NCBI RefSeq assembly: GCF_001482195.1
Contig: NZ_KQ759763.1
Location: forward strand, 3,106,868 to 3,170,867
Source: Luteimonas abyssi
GTDB taxonomy: Bacteria > Pseudomonadota > Gammaproteobacteria > Xanthomonadales > Xanthomonadaceae
DNA length: 64,000 nt
Direction of reading: 5' to 3'
In this document: piece after piece, positions 7,921 to 17,033 of the stretch
Layout of the letters: every line of letters begins with the position of its first letter
Position numbering within the stretch: position 1 is the stretch's first letter
Notes under the pieces: generated by a model
Told to the model about the DNA's origin: nothing
Seen by the model: the letters and a program-made list of their open reading frames with translations, nothing else
Database searches by the model: none
Translations under genes and position numbers: made by a program

Positions 7921-8853
7921 TCAATGCGCCCCGGCATCCGGCGCATCCACATCGAGCAGTTCATCCATTTCCCGCCAGCGCTCGACGGGCACGTCATCGA
8001 TGGCATCACCGAACCCGATGCCGCGCGTTCGCGCCTCGTGCAACGCGTCGGCGACCGGCCCACTCCGGTCGAAGCCTGCGGGCAACTGCAGGCTGAGTAC
8101 ACAGTACAACGCGATATCGTCCTCCCGCCTCAGGCCACGTTCCCGCGCCTGCAGCATGCGTACCCGGATCAGATGGACTTGCTCGCATTTGGTCATGCCC
8201 GACAACAGCGTGCTGTCGGTTTCGTTGGCCTGATGGATGATCGTCAGCGGGACGAGCGCTTCGCCCAAGGCATCGATCTGCGACTGGTCCAGACGCAGCG
8301 CGGGAGTCAACGACCTGAATGCGTCTGCATCCGGCGCATCCAAGCGGGTCGCGTGGCCACACAGGTCCACCAATAGCCAGCGATGCAGCGGCCCCAGCAA
8401 CGCGCGTTGCTGGGCAGCGGACAACAGCGGTGCCAGCGTGCTGAGCACCACCACATCCTGAAACCGGAACAATAGATTGCCGCCGCCGGGCTGCGGCATG
8501 CGGATCAGCCCGGCGAGATGTTCCTCTGGACTCCTGCCATCAGGGGTAAAGACGAGAAAGCTCGCCGCCTGCCGTTCCAGCACCTCGCCGAGCAACTGGC
8601 CCCAGGCCGGATCGTCCGGATGCCCTGCCCAGAGTCGTGGGCCAAGCTCGCGGATGGACTTGGCGTACTTCGCGTAGAGGTTCGGAAGCGCATCGAACGC
8701 TTCTTGCGTCAGACCCAAGGCTTGCGCGCAGGCGTCGGGGCTCGAGTAGCGCGATGGATCAACGAGTGCGATGCATCGTGAGGATGCATCGCATGCTTCG
8801 TCGAGCCATGCCCGGAGCGATTCGGCATCGTTCAGCGCGTCGTGGTTCGACAT
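7921..8853 (-). CDS. DUF4123 T6SS effector adaptor/chaperone
   Basis: A 310-residue soluble protein of the DUF4123 (Tap/TEC) type, which binds a cargo effector and loads it onto the tip of its cognate VgrG. Visible features are the N-terminal ESLRAWLDEACDASSRCIALVDPSRYS, then LGPRLWAGHPDDPAWGQLL, and LLFRFQDVVVLSTLAPLLSAAQQRALLGPL, where the family has its conserved R-x-x-D/P region. The ATG at 8853 lies 1 nt after the vgrG stop, giving tight coupling. The frame extends 20 codons into vgrG, but those residues are vgrG read in another frame. The effector it most likely serves is the DUF2235 protein two genes downstream. Confidence 0.85.
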   Translation of the reverse strand: MSNHDALNDAESLRAWLDEACDASSRCIALVDPSRYSSPDACAQALGLTQEAFDALPNLYAKYAKSIRELGPRLWAGHPDDPAWGQLLGEVLERQAASFLVFTPDGRSPEEHLAGLIRMPQPGGGNLLFRFQDVVVLSTLAPLLSAAQQRALLGPLHRWLLVDLCGHATRLDAPDADAFRSLTPALRLDQSQIDALGEALVPLTIIHQANETDSTLLSGMTKCEQVHLIRVRMLQARERGLRREDDIALYCVLSLQLPAGFDRSGPVADALHEARTRGIGFGDAIDDVPVERWREMDELLDVDAPDAGAH

Positions 8854-8854
8854 C

Positions 8855-11764
8855 TCAATCGACCCGGATAAAAGCGCTGTTGGTGCTTGCGGCTGATTGC
8901 ATACAGGGCGCATTGAGGCTGCTTTGCGGCCAAGCCACGAAGCTCCTGTTCAACGTGGTCGGCCCGATGAAACTCTTCTTCGCGGCATGGACCTTGATCG
9001 TGCCCGGACACGCCAAGGTGATGTTGCCGCCCTCGATGGTCAGGCTGGCCCCGCCCGCGGTGGCGAGGTGGATGGTCCTGCCGGCCGCGAGGTCCACCTC
9101 CGCGTTCGCGCTGACCACCTTCAGCGCGTCCTTGCTGCGAATTCTTATCTCGTGGTTCTGCGCCTGCAGGTCCAGCTCGCCTTCGCCGGCCACCACGCTC
9201 AGGGCGTTGTCTTCGGTCTGACCTTCCACCGCCGCGGCCAGCAGGCCGATCGCCTGGCCGGCATGCACGCGGAGGTCGCCGGCCACGCCCAGGTGGCTGG
9301 CCGCGCCGCTGGCCAGGGTCAGGGTCTCGCCCGTGCTCCAGGTCAGCGATTGGCCGGCGATCAGGCCGATGCCGGCCGGCGCCGCCAGGCCCAGCAGCGC
9401 GTCGCCGGTGTGCGGCACCCGACCCTCGCCGGCCGCCGGGCTGCGCTCGGCCGCGGCGCCTTGCGCCTCGTCCCAGGTCGCGCCCGGCACCGTCGTCTTC
9501 GCGCTGGTGCGCAGGGCCGCCAGCGGCGCTTCTTCGCCGATGAGGTTGGATTGGCGGGGCTCGGTGGCCCCTTCGTGGCCGGCCAGCTTCACCGTCTGGT
9601 GGGTGCCGGCCGCCTGCGAGAAGGTCTCGCCGAGCTTGGCCAGCTGGTCGAGCAAGGCCGTCGGGGCGACGGCGTCGCCGGCCGGCGTGCTGCCGTCGCG
9701 GCCGTAGGCGGACAGCCACAGGCCGCGCTCGGCGCGCACCGCGCCCCAGGCGTCGGTGCGCAGTTCGAAGCCTTCGCCGCGGAAGCTGCCGCGGTAGTTG
9801 TCGGCCTGGTGGATCAGGTGACCCAGGTTGAGCTGGCTCGCGGCCTGGGTGGTCGCCAGCTGCAGGCGCAACTGGCCGTCCGAGTCGTCGAACACCAGCC
9901 GGGTGTGGCCGCTGCCGCCCCACTCCTTGGATTGCACGCCCCACAGGGCGGCGGCGTTGCGGTGGGCGTCGTCGCCGGCACCGGCGCCGTGCCACGGCGG
10001 GGCATGGCCACCGGCCAGGTTGGCCTGCGCGCTCGGGCGGTGGTCGCCGGCCTGGCCGTAGGCGCTGGTGTCGGCCTCCGCGCTCTGCCCGCCCGGCGTG
10101 GCCGGCACGCCGGCTTCGCCGCGGCCGTTGTACAGCGCACCGACCACCACCGGCCGGTCGATGTCGCCGTCCAGGAACGCCACCAGCACTTCCTGACCGA
10201 TCCGCGGCAGGAACTGGCTGCCCACGCCGGGGCCGGCGTAGCGCTGGGCCACGCGCAACCAGCACGACGCCTTCGCGGTGTCGCCACCGGCGCCGTCCAT
10301 GAAATGGAACTTCACCCGGATCCGGCCCAGGCGGTCGCAATGGACCTCCCCACGGCCGTTGGGCGAGGTGCCGCCGTCGCCATCGACCACGAGCGCGCTC
10401 TGGTAGCCGGGGGCGGTCGGGCGCGGGTTGAAGCGCACGCCGGTGTCGTCGGCCAGCACCGGCCGCCACGGGCGGGCGCGGCTCACGGCTTCGAAGCGGG
10501 CGGCGTAGCCCACGGATTCGGCGCGCTGTTGCAGGGCTTCGGACAGGGCCGCCTCCGTGGGGCCTGTGCCCGATCCGTCGGTCCAGACGCTGCCGGTGGC
10601 GTGATCGAGGCCTGATGCCGGGCCGTCGTCCGGCAGGCCGCCGTCGAGCAGGTCGGCGGCCGGGCCGAGGTGCTCGTCGATCTGTGCGCGCAGGTCGGTG
10701 GGCAGGTTGTTCACCCCCAACTGGCGGACGCGGGTGATCAGCAGTGCCTCCGGCGCGCCGTCGGCCGGGCCCGGGGCCTGGGTCAGCCGGAACCAGGTGC
10801 CGGCGCGCAGGGTGCGCGCGGTCGCTTCGCCCTGCCAGCCGTCGCGGCGGGCTTCCTCGGCCTGCGCCATCAACCCGGCGTAGCGCTCGGCCTCGGCGGC
10901 ATCGGCGAAGGCGTAGGCACCCACCGGATCGTAGGCGGCCAGGGACACGTCGTGCTCCGCGCCTTCCAGCGGCAGGTCCACGCCCAGGGCCTGGGCGCGC
11001 TTGTAGTCGTGGCTGAGCAGGGTCAGGCGGTCGCTGCCCAACTGGCGGCGGCGGCCGATCGACAACACGCTGTCTTCCGATTCGGTGGCGTCGCTGCGGT
11101 GGAAGCGGATCCCGCCGTGGGCGCTCGAGGCCGGGTCCTCCGGCGCCTGCGCGCTGTCGGCGAACAGCACCAGCGCATGGCCGCCCGCGGCGTCCTCGTC
11201 CTCTTCCAGCCGCCAGCCCAGGCCTTCTTCGGCCAGCAGCCGGGCCACGAAATCGGCGTCGCTCTCGCGGTACTGCACGCAATAGCTGCGCGGCCGGGTC
11301 TCGCTGACGAAGCCGGCGACCTCGTCGCCCAGCCGCCACTGCGCCAACGGCGCGTAGCCGGCGAACACCGCCTCGACGATCTCGATCACCGTCTTGTCCT
11401 GGAACACCCGGCTGTGCCGGCCCTGGCCCAGCAGCCAGCTCCACGGCACCACGGTCAGGCGGTAGCGCGCCAGGCCGCCGTCGGCCCCGAGCAGCACCGC
11501 TTCGCGGACCACGCCGCTGCGGCGGACGTCGCCGCCGTCGGCCCGGCGCGTGCGCAACGTCGCCGGCTGGCCCAGCCAGTCCGCCAGCGGCAGGCCGGCG
11601 TCGGTCGAGAGCACGTCGATGCGCCATTCGAAGCCCGACGACAGCCCCTCCTCCCCCGCCCAGCGCTCCACCAGCAACGGCGTGGCCGCGGGCAGCTCCA
11701 GGCGGTGCAGCCGGGTCGCATCGTCGATGCGGGCGAGGCTGGCGAGTGTGCGGATGGCGTCCAT
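8855..11764 (-). CDS. vgrG: T6SS spike protein VgrG with DUF2345 domain
   Basis: A 969-residue VgrG, the trimeric tip of the T6SS tube. The N-terminal gp27-like part contains FEWRIDVLSTDAGL and YCVQYRESDADFVARLLAEEGLGW (about 161-184). The gp5/OB region contains RGEVHCDRLGRIRVKFHF, WLRVAQRYAGPG and GQEVLVAFLDGDIDRPVVVGALYN (about 471-546). A DUF2345-type beta-helix follows (roughly 740-915). The protein ends in a short tail of about 45 residues, too short for a known toxin domain, so cargo is probably carried through the DUF4123 adaptor. Its GC content is like the core genome, unlike the cargo genes. The upstream 214-bp gap to dacC should hold the promoter. Confidence 0.95.
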   Translation of the reverse strand: MDAIRTLASLARIDDATRLHRLELPAATPLLVERWAGEEGLSSGFEWRIDVLSTDAGLPLADWLGQPATLRTRRADGGDVRRSGVVREAVLLGADGGLARYRLTVVPWSWLLGQGRHSRVFQDKTVIEIVEAVFAGYAPLAQWRLGDEVAGFVSETRPRSYCVQYRESDADFVARLLAEEGLGWRLEEDEDAAGGHALVLFADSAQAPEDPASSAHGGIRFHRSDATESEDSVLSIGRRRQLGSDRLTLLSHDYKRAQALGVDLPLEGAEHDVSLAAYDPVGAYAFADAAEAERYAGLMAQAEEARRDGWQGEATARTLRAGTWFRLTQAPGPADGAPEALLITRVRQLGVNNLPTDLRAQIDEHLGPAADLLDGGLPDDGPASGLDHATGSVWTDGSGTGPTEAALSEALQQRAESVGYAARFEAVSRARPWRPVLADDTGVRFNPRPTAPGYQSALVVDGDGGTSPNGRGEVHCDRLGRIRVKFHFMDGAGGDTAKASCWLRVAQRYAGPGVGSQFLPRIGQEVLVAFLDGDIDRPVVVGALYNGRGEAGVPATPGGQSAEADTSAYGQAGDHRPSAQANLAGGHAPPWHGAGAGDDAHRNAAALWGVQSKEWGGSGHTRLVFDDSDGQLRLQLATTQAASQLNLGHLIHQADNYRGSFRGEGFELRTDAWGAVRAERGLWLSAYGRDGSTPAGDAVAPTALLDQLAKLGETFSQAAGTHQTVKLAGHEGATEPRQSNLIGEEAPLAALRTSAKTTVPGATWDEAQGAAAERSPAAGEGRVPHTGDALLGLAAPAGIGLIAGQSLTWSTGETLTLASGAASHLGVAGDLRVHAGQAIGLLAAAVEGQTEDNALSVVAGEGELDLQAQNHEIRIRSKDALKVVSANAEVDLAAGRTIHLATAGGASLTIEGGNITLACPGTIKVHAAKKSFIGPTTLNRSFVAWPQSSLNAPCMQSAASTNSAFIRVD

Positions 11765-11978
11765 GCAGTGGGGTCCCGAGGGCGGGCGTCCTGCCCTCTC
11801 AGCCAGGCATCATGCCACCAGCCGGGGCCGGATCAAAGCGAGGCGCCCCGCAAGCGGAGCCCCCCGCGATCGGCAGATCATCGATCGAGGCCGGGAAGAC
11901 GTTGTCGGCAGCCGAGCGGCGCACGGCGGTCGCGCCGATCGGCCGGTCGAGAGCGCCGCGCCTCGGCCGGAACGTGCC

Positions 11979-13217
11979 TCAGTCGGCGTTCCACCACATC
12001 AGCAGTTCGTGCCACAGGCGCTTGAAGAACCCGGCCTGCTCGATCGCGTCCAGCGCGACCAGCGGCCGTTCGGCGATGACCTCACCGTCCAGGGTCACCT
12101 TGACCACGCCGATCGCCTCGCCCTGCTCGACCGGCGCCACCAGCGTGGTCGGGACATCCATGGTCGGGGTGAGCTGTTCGTAGCGGCCACGCGGCACGGT
12201 GACGCGCAGCGGTTCGGCCAGACCCAGGCGCAGCTCGTTCTCGCGGCCCTTCCAGATGCGCTGGGTCGTGATCGGCTGGTTGGCTTCGTACAGGGTGTGG
12301 CCTTCGAAGAAACGGAAGCCCCAATTGAGCAACGCCAGCGAATCGGTGGCGCGCTGCTCTTCGCCGGTCGAGCCCATGACCACGGCGATCAGGCGCTGGT
12401 CGCCGCGCTTGGCCGAGGACATCAGGCAGTAACCGGCACCGGAGTGGTGCCCGGTCTTGATGCCGTCCACGCTGTCGTCGCGCCACAACAGCCGGTTGCG
12501 GTTGCGCTGCGTGATGTTGTTGACGGTCATCTCGCGGATGCTGTTGTGCGCGTACTCCTCCGGGTAGTCGCGGATCATCGCGCGCCCGAGCAGCGCGAGA
12601 TCGCGCGCGGTGGAGTGGTGGTTCGGCTCCGACAGGCCGTGCGAATTGACGAAGTGGCTGTTGCTCATGCCGATGCGCTCGGCGTAGGCGTTCATCAGCG
12701 CCGAGAACGAATCCTCGCTGCCGGCCACATGCTCGGCCAGCGCGATCGCGGCATCGTTGCCCGACTGCACCGCCATGCCCTTTTCCATGTCCAGCAGCGA
12801 GGCGGTCTGGTTGACCGGGAAACCGCTGTAGCTGCCGTCGGTGCGGGCCCCGCCCTTGCGCCAGGCGTTCTCGGTCATCATCACCTGGTCGTCGACCGAG
12901 ACCTTGCCGGCGGCGAGTTCGGCGGCCACCACGTAGCTGGTCATGACCTTGGTGATGCTGGCGGGCTCGACCTGCTGGTCGACGTTTTCACCGGCGAGGA
13001 TCTGCCCGGTGTCGTAATCCATCAGCAACCAGGCGGTGCCGACGATCGACGGCGGCGGCGGTGTCGGCGCGGCCTCTGCAGGCGCAGCGGGTGCCGGCGC
13101 GGGCGCGGGCGTCTGCGCGATGGCCAGCCCCAGGGCGGACACGGCGAACGCAGCGGCGAACACGACGGACAGACGGAAACGGGGCGTGCGGGGCGAAATC
13201 GACTTCATGGACGGCAC
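11979..13217 (-). CDS. dacC: D-alanyl-D-alanine carboxypeptidase (PBP5/6 family)
   Basis: A 412-residue class C low-molecular-weight penicillin-binding protein that trims the terminal D-Ala of peptidoglycan stem peptides. The motifs are complete: SITK (Ser87-Lys90), SGN (152-154) and KTG (254-256), followed by the beta-rich PBP5 C-terminal domain and an amphipathic terminal helix (FFKRLWHELLMWW) that anchors the protein to the membrane. A signal peptide and an Ala/Pro-rich linker precede the catalytic domain. An alternative ATG lies 3 codons downstream at 13208. It is the last gene of the elongasome operon, 63 bp after rlpA. Confidence 0.93.
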   Translation of the reverse strand: MPSMKSISPRTPRFRLSVVFAAAFAVSALGLAIAQTPAPAPAPAAPAEAAPTPPPPSIVGTAWLLMDYDTGQILAGENVDQQVEPASITKVMTSYVVAAELAAGKVSVDDQVMMTENAWRKGGARTDGSYSGFPVNQTASLLDMEKGMAVQSGNDAAIALAEHVAGSEDSFSALMNAYAERIGMSNSHFVNSHGLSEPNHHSTARDLALLGRAMIRDYPEEYAHNSIREMTVNNITQRNRNRLLWRDDSVDGIKTGHHSGAGYCLMSSAKRGDQRLIAVVMGSTGEEQRATDSLALLNWGFRFFEGHTLYEANQPITTQRIWKGRENELRLGLAEPLRVTVPRGRYEQLTPTMDVPTTLVAPVEQGEAIGVVKVTLDGEVIAERPLVALDAIEQAGFFKRLWHELLMWWNAD

Positions 13218-13280
13218 AAACTCCTGGCGGGCGGCCGCACGGGCCGCTCAGGACGAAACGGAAGGGCGAAGGCGGGAAGT

Positions 13281-14687
13281 CTAATCGCGAACGATCTGCG
13301 GCTGCCCGAATCCCAGACCCGCGACACGGGCCCCGAGTTCCGCGGCACGCTCCTGGGCCACTGGCCCGACCCGCAATCGCCAGACCGGCTTGCCGGCGGA
13401 CTGGCCTTCGACCACCTGCGCTTCCGACACCCCTGCGCCCTGCAGCCGCGACAGTGCGCGCTGCGCGTTGTCGCGGGTCCCGAATGCCGCCACCTGCAGC
13501 GTCACGCCGGCGGCGACGGGGGCTGCAGCGGGTGCGGGCGCGGGTGCCGCAACAGGCGCCAGCGGCTCGGAGGTCACCGGCCCCGTGGACGACGGTGCGC
13601 CCACCGTGGCCGGCGCAGGGCCGGTGTCCTGCTGCGCGGCCGGGGCCGTGCGCACCGGCGCGGGCGCGGCGACGGAGGCGCCGTCCTCCACCCGGATCTG
13701 GCGCGCACGCGTCCAGGCCTCGAATTCGGCCGCGCTCATCGTCTGGCCTTCACGGCTGCCGTCGAACCGCCAGTCGCCCGCCGCAGGCGGATCGCCGGTC
13801 GTCGCAGCGGCCTCGGCGGTCGGCGGCGGCCGGTCGCCGGCGTGGGCCGCTCCGATCGGCAGTGCCGAGACCACACGGTCCATCGGGCTCGGTGTCGCGG
13901 GCGCCGAGACGGGTGCGGCCGTCGGCGTACTCGCCACCGCCGCCACGACGGGCGCGGTGGCGGGCGTCGAGCGGCCCGAGCGTCGGGCGTAACGGCCGCC
14001 TTGATGGTGGGCGTTCTCGCCGGGGCTGAGCGCGTCGACCTGGACCTGCGCGGTCCCGGCGTTGTGCATGTCGAGCTTCACCGCCGCCGCCCAGCTCAGG
14101 TCGACCACACGCCCTTCGTGGAACGGGCCGCGGTCGTTGACCCGCACCACCACCGAGCGGCCGTTCTCCAGGTTGGTCACCCGGGCGAAGCTCGGCAGCG
14201 GCAGCGACTTGTGCGCGGCGGTGAAGGCGTACATGTCGTACACCTCCAGGTTGGACGTGCGCCGCCCGTGGAACTTGTTGCCGTAGAACGACGCACGGCC
14301 CTGCTCGCTGAAATCGGTGTGGTCGTCGAGCACGTGATAGCTCTTGCCGAGCACCTGGTAGGGCGAGCGGTTGCCGTAGGCCGAGCGCGGCTCGTCGACG
14401 ACTTCCGGCTCCGGAATCGCATCCACGTCGGGGATGTAGTCCGGCGCGCTGTCCTGGATGTGTGGCGCGTACAGTCCACCGGCCACATAGTCGCCGCGTT
14501 TGCTGAGGTCTTCCTGCGCCGCGGCGTACGGCGAGCGCCGCGACTGCGACGCACGAGCGCCCCCGTGCGCACTCGCGGGCGGGGCGCGATGCCCGGCGGT
14601 GTGGCCGGGCGGACCGGCGTCGCGCTTGGGTGCGCCGCTGCAGGCCGCCAGCAGCATCACGGCACCTGTCGCGGCGACCCACCTCAC
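13281..14687 (-). CDS. rlpA: Septal ring lytic transglycosylase RlpA family lipoprotein
   Basis: A 468-residue lipoprotein (MRWVAATGAVMLLAAC lipobox). It has a double-psi beta-barrel domain (EQGRASFYGNKFHGRRT through VVRVNDRGPFHEGRVVDLSWAAA), a long Ala/Pro-rich linker of roughly 200 residues, and a C-terminal SPOR domain (VTLQVAAFGTRDNAQRAL to the end) that binds denuded glycan strands at the septum. RlpA proteins cleave naked glycan. The linker is unusually long. The start overlaps the mltB stop by 4 nt, so translation is probably coupled. Confidence 0.92.
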   Translation of the reverse strand: MRWVAATGAVMLLAACSGAPKRDAGPPGHTAGHRAPPASAHGGARASQSRRSPYAAAQEDLSKRGDYVAGGLYAPHIQDSAPDYIPDVDAIPEPEVVDEPRSAYGNRSPYQVLGKSYHVLDDHTDFSEQGRASFYGNKFHGRRTSNLEVYDMYAFTAAHKSLPLPSFARVTNLENGRSVVVRVNDRGPFHEGRVVDLSWAAAVKLDMHNAGTAQVQVDALSPGENAHHQGGRYARRSGRSTPATAPVVAAVASTPTAAPVSAPATPSPMDRVVSALPIGAAHAGDRPPPTAEAAATTGDPPAAGDWRFDGSREGQTMSAAEFEAWTRARQIRVEDGASVAAPAPVRTAPAAQQDTGPAPATVGAPSSTGPVTSEPLAPVAAPAPAPAAAPVAAGVTLQVAAFGTRDNAQRALSRLQGAGVSEAQVVEGQSAGKPVWRLRVGPVAQERAAELGARVAGLGFGQPQIVRD

Positions 14688-15838
14688 GGCGAGCCGACCC
14701 CGGCGCGGATCGCCTGTGCGAGCTGGTGCACGGCGAGCGAATACATCGGCGAGCGGTTGTAGCGGGTGATTACGTAGAAGTTACGGTAACCGAGCCAGTA
14801 CTCCTGGCCCGCATCGCCGTCGAAGGTGAGCAGGGTCGCACCCTCGGCGACCGGCTCGCCGGCGCGCGGCGTGTAGCCACGCGCGGCCAGCTGCGCCTGC
14901 GGATGGACCGGCTCCATGTTCTCCGGGCGGAACTCGTCCGCACCCGGCGCCCGGTCGGCGCGGGCCACCACCGGCGCGCCGCGCTCCCAGCCGTGGACGA
15001 CGAAGTAGTTGGCGATCGAGGCGAACACGTCGGGCGTATGGGTGAGCAGGTCGCGGCGTCCGTCGCCGTCGCCGTCCTTCGCCCACAGGCGATAGCTGGA
15101 CGGCATGAACTGGCCCATGCCCATCGCGCCGGCATAGCTGCCCTTGAGCGCCATCACGTCCAGCTGCGGCTCTTCCTCGATCAGCGCGAACAGCTGCGCC
15201 AGCTCGCCGGCGAAGAACGGTGCGCGTCGCGGGAAATCGAAGGCCAGCGTGTACAGCGCATCGACCACACGGAAGTTGCCGGTGATGCGGCCGTAGCTGG
15301 TCTCCACGCCGATGATCGACACGATGTACTCGGCCGGCACACCGGTCTCGGCGGCCACGCGCTCCAGCGCATCGCGATGCTCGCGATAGAACCGCACGCC
15401 GCCGGAAATGCGCTGGTCGTTGACGAAGATCGGACGGTAATCGCGCCAGGGACGCACGGCCTCGGCGGGACGCGAGATCGCGTCGATGATGTTCTGCTTG
15501 TACTCGGCGCGCGCCAGGGTGTCGCGGATGCGCTGCGGCGACACACCGTACGTCTGCACGGTGTAGTCGACGAAGTTGGCGATGCGCTGCTCGCGGGGAA
15601 TCGCAGGATCGGTGACCGACTCGGGCGCGACCGGCCGTTCGGGCGGCTGCGGGACCGGCGGCAGCAGGCCATCGGCGGCGGCTGTCGGCGCAGGCGCGCT
15701 CGTCTCCGCGACCGACGGCGGGGCGGCGGCTTCGACGGTGGGGGGATTGGCCTGGGTCGCACAGGCGACCAAAGCGAGCGGGAGCAGGCAGGCGGCAAGA
15801 CGGCCGGTGCGTGCGGAATCGTAGGCGCGACGGGTCAT
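14684..15838 (-). CDS. mltB: Membrane-bound lytic murein transglycosylase B
   Basis: A 384-residue lipoprotein (LLPLALVAC lipobox) of the SLT family 3. It cuts the glycan strand of peptidoglycan with formation of 1,6-anhydro-muramic acid. The catalytic Glu is in SIIGVETSYGRITG, followed by the typical GAMGMGQFMPSSY and KDGDGDGRRDLL segments. The ATG at 15838 is chosen because it places the signal peptide at the N-terminus; the frame runs 16 codons further upstream. It sits between rodA and rlpA in the elongasome operon. Confidence 0.95.
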   Translation of the reverse strand: MTRRAYDSARTGRLAACLLPLALVACATQANPPTVEAAAPPSVAETSAPAPTAAADGLLPPVPQPPERPVAPESVTDPAIPREQRIANFVDYTVQTYGVSPQRIRDTLARAEYKQNIIDAISRPAEAVRPWRDYRPIFVNDQRISGGVRFYREHRDALERVAAETGVPAEYIVSIIGVETSYGRITGNFRVVDALYTLAFDFPRRAPFFAGELAQLFALIEEEPQLDVMALKGSYAGAMGMGQFMPSSYRLWAKDGDGDGRRDLLTHTPDVFASIANYFVVHGWERGAPVVARADRAPGADEFRPENMEPVHPQAQLAARGYTPRAGEPVAEGATLLTFDGDAGQEYWLGYRNFYVITRYNRSPMYSLAVHQLAQAIRAGVGSP

Positions 15839-15901
15839 CGGCGCGAGGTTAGCACGCGGTTCACGCGCCCCGAACCCCCGCGACATGCGACGTTCAGGCT
15901 C

Positions 15902-17023
15902 TCACGACGCCCGCGGCCGCCGCGCGGTGCCGTGCGCGCGCACCGACATCACCACGCCCATGCCGGCCAGCAGCGACACCGCCGCGGTCCCGCCGTACGA
16001 CAGCAGCGGCATCGGAACGCCGACCACCGGCAACAGGCCGGAGATCATGCCGCCGTTGACCAGCACGTAGACGAACAGCGACAACCCGAGCGCACCGGCG
16101 GCCAGGCGACCGAACCCGTCGCGCGCCTGGGCCGCGATCCACAGGCAACGGCCGATCACGAACAGGTACAGCGACAGCGTGATCATCACCCCGACCCAGC
16201 CGAATTCCTCGGCCAGTACGGTGAAGATGAAATCGGTGGTGTGCTCCGGCACGAAGTTCAGATGCGACTGCGTGCCCTGCCCCCAGCCCATGCCCTGCAG
16301 GCCGCCCGCGCCGATGGCGATCTTGGACTGGATGATGTTCCAGCCGGCGCCCAGCGGATCCTGCTCCGGATCGAGGAACATCAGCAGGCGGTCCTTCTGG
16401 TAGGGCATCAGGAACCAGAACCACGCGACCGGCGCCGCCGCCGCCGCGCCGCCCAGTGCCGCGGCGAACCACCACCACGACAGCCCGGCGAGATACAACA
16501 CGAAGACGCCGCTGGCGGCCACGAGCACGGCGGTGCCGAGATCCGGCTGCAGCATGATGAGCCCGGTCGGCAATGCGACGATGGCCAGCGTCGCCAGCAG
16601 GTTGAGCGGACGCGGCGGCAACGAGCCGAGGTTGAGATACCAGGCCGCCATCATCGGCAGGCTCAGCTTCATCAGCTCCGCGGGTTGCAGGGAGAACACG
16701 CCGAGGTTGATCCAGTGCTGGCCGTGCCGGCCGGTGCCGATGAACAGAACGGCGATCAGGGGCACCAGCGAGATCAGGTAGATCAGCGGGGTCAGGCCGC
16801 GCAGGGTGATGGTGGGAATGCGCGACAGCACCCACAGTCCCCCGAGGCCCACGCCGTAGCGCAGGGCCTGGGCTTTCATCATGACCTCGCTGTGCCCGCC
16901 GGCGCTGTAGAGCACGGCCAGGCCGATGCCCATCAGCGCGCACAGGGCCGCGAGCAGCGGCCAATCGAGCGTGCGGGTCGCACGCTGCAGCAGATCGAGC
17001 AGCCAGCGCAGCAGGATTTTCAT
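15902..17023 (-). CDS. rodA: Peptidoglycan glycosyltransferase RodA
   Basis: A 373-residue SEDS-family integral membrane protein with about ten hydrophobic segments. It polymerises lipid II for lateral wall growth together with PBP2. Family signatures include the conserved Pro-rich LQPDLGTAVLVAASGVFVLYLAG and VLAEEFGWVGVMITL. The ATG at 17023 matches the family start (MKILLRWLLDLLQRATRTLDW); the upstream extension of the frame reads over mrdA. mrdA ends 10 bp upstream. Confidence 0.96.
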   Translation of the reverse strand: MKILLRWLLDLLQRATRTLDWPLLAALCALMGIGLAVLYSAGGHSEVMMKAQALRYGVGLGGLWVLSRIPTITLRGLTPLIYLISLVPLIAVLFIGTGRHGQHWINLGVFSLQPAELMKLSLPMMAAWYLNLGSLPPRPLNLLATLAIVALPTGLIMLQPDLGTAVLVAASGVFVLYLAGLSWWWFAAALGGAAAAAPVAWFWFLMPYQKDRLLMFLDPEQDPLGAGWNIIQSKIAIGAGGLQGMGWGQGTQSHLNFVPEHTTDFIFTVLAEEFGWVGVMITLSLYLFVIGRCLWIAAQARDGFGRLAAGALGLSLFVYVLVNGGMISGLLPVVGVPMPLLSYGGTAAVSLLAGMGVVMSVRAHGTARRPRAS

Positions 17024-17033
17024 GGCGCGCCCC

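Larger units (their letters stand above)
2226..11764 (-). other. Orphan T6SS vgrG/effector/immunity island
   Basis: A block of minus-strand genes reading vgrG, DUF4123 adaptor, DUF3304 lipoprotein, DUF2235 effector, vgrG remnant and three Tli4-type lipoproteins. It is inserted between the lipAB/DUF493 cluster and the dacC end of the cell-wall operon. Neighbouring genes overlap or are 1-60 bp apart, consistent with one transcript. No sheath, baseplate, Hcp or ClpV genes are visible, so the island depends on a T6SS encoded elsewhere. Counted 60-nt samples have lower GC inside the cargo (32/60 at 4021-4080, 31/60 at 5041-5100) than in vgrG (39/60 at 10261-10320) or dacC (39/60 at 12421-12480). 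No integrase, transposase or attachment repeats were found at the edges. Confidence 0.8.

Noticed and set aside
8897-10615. Long plus-strand frame (572 codons) across vgrG
   Set aside because: Antisense to a gene with clear VgrG domains; the translation is low-complexity Ala/Gly/Arg/His, a usual artefact of high-GC codon bias.
11765-11978. Remnant of a D-amino-acid aminotransferase gene expected near dacC
   Set aside because: I expected this gene from memory of related gene orders, but no recognisable aminotransferase sequence could be read in the gap.
11550-14762. Plus-strand frame of over 1000 codons over dacC and rlpA
   Set aside because: Antisense to genes with complete active-site motifs; product is compositionally biased and matches nothing.
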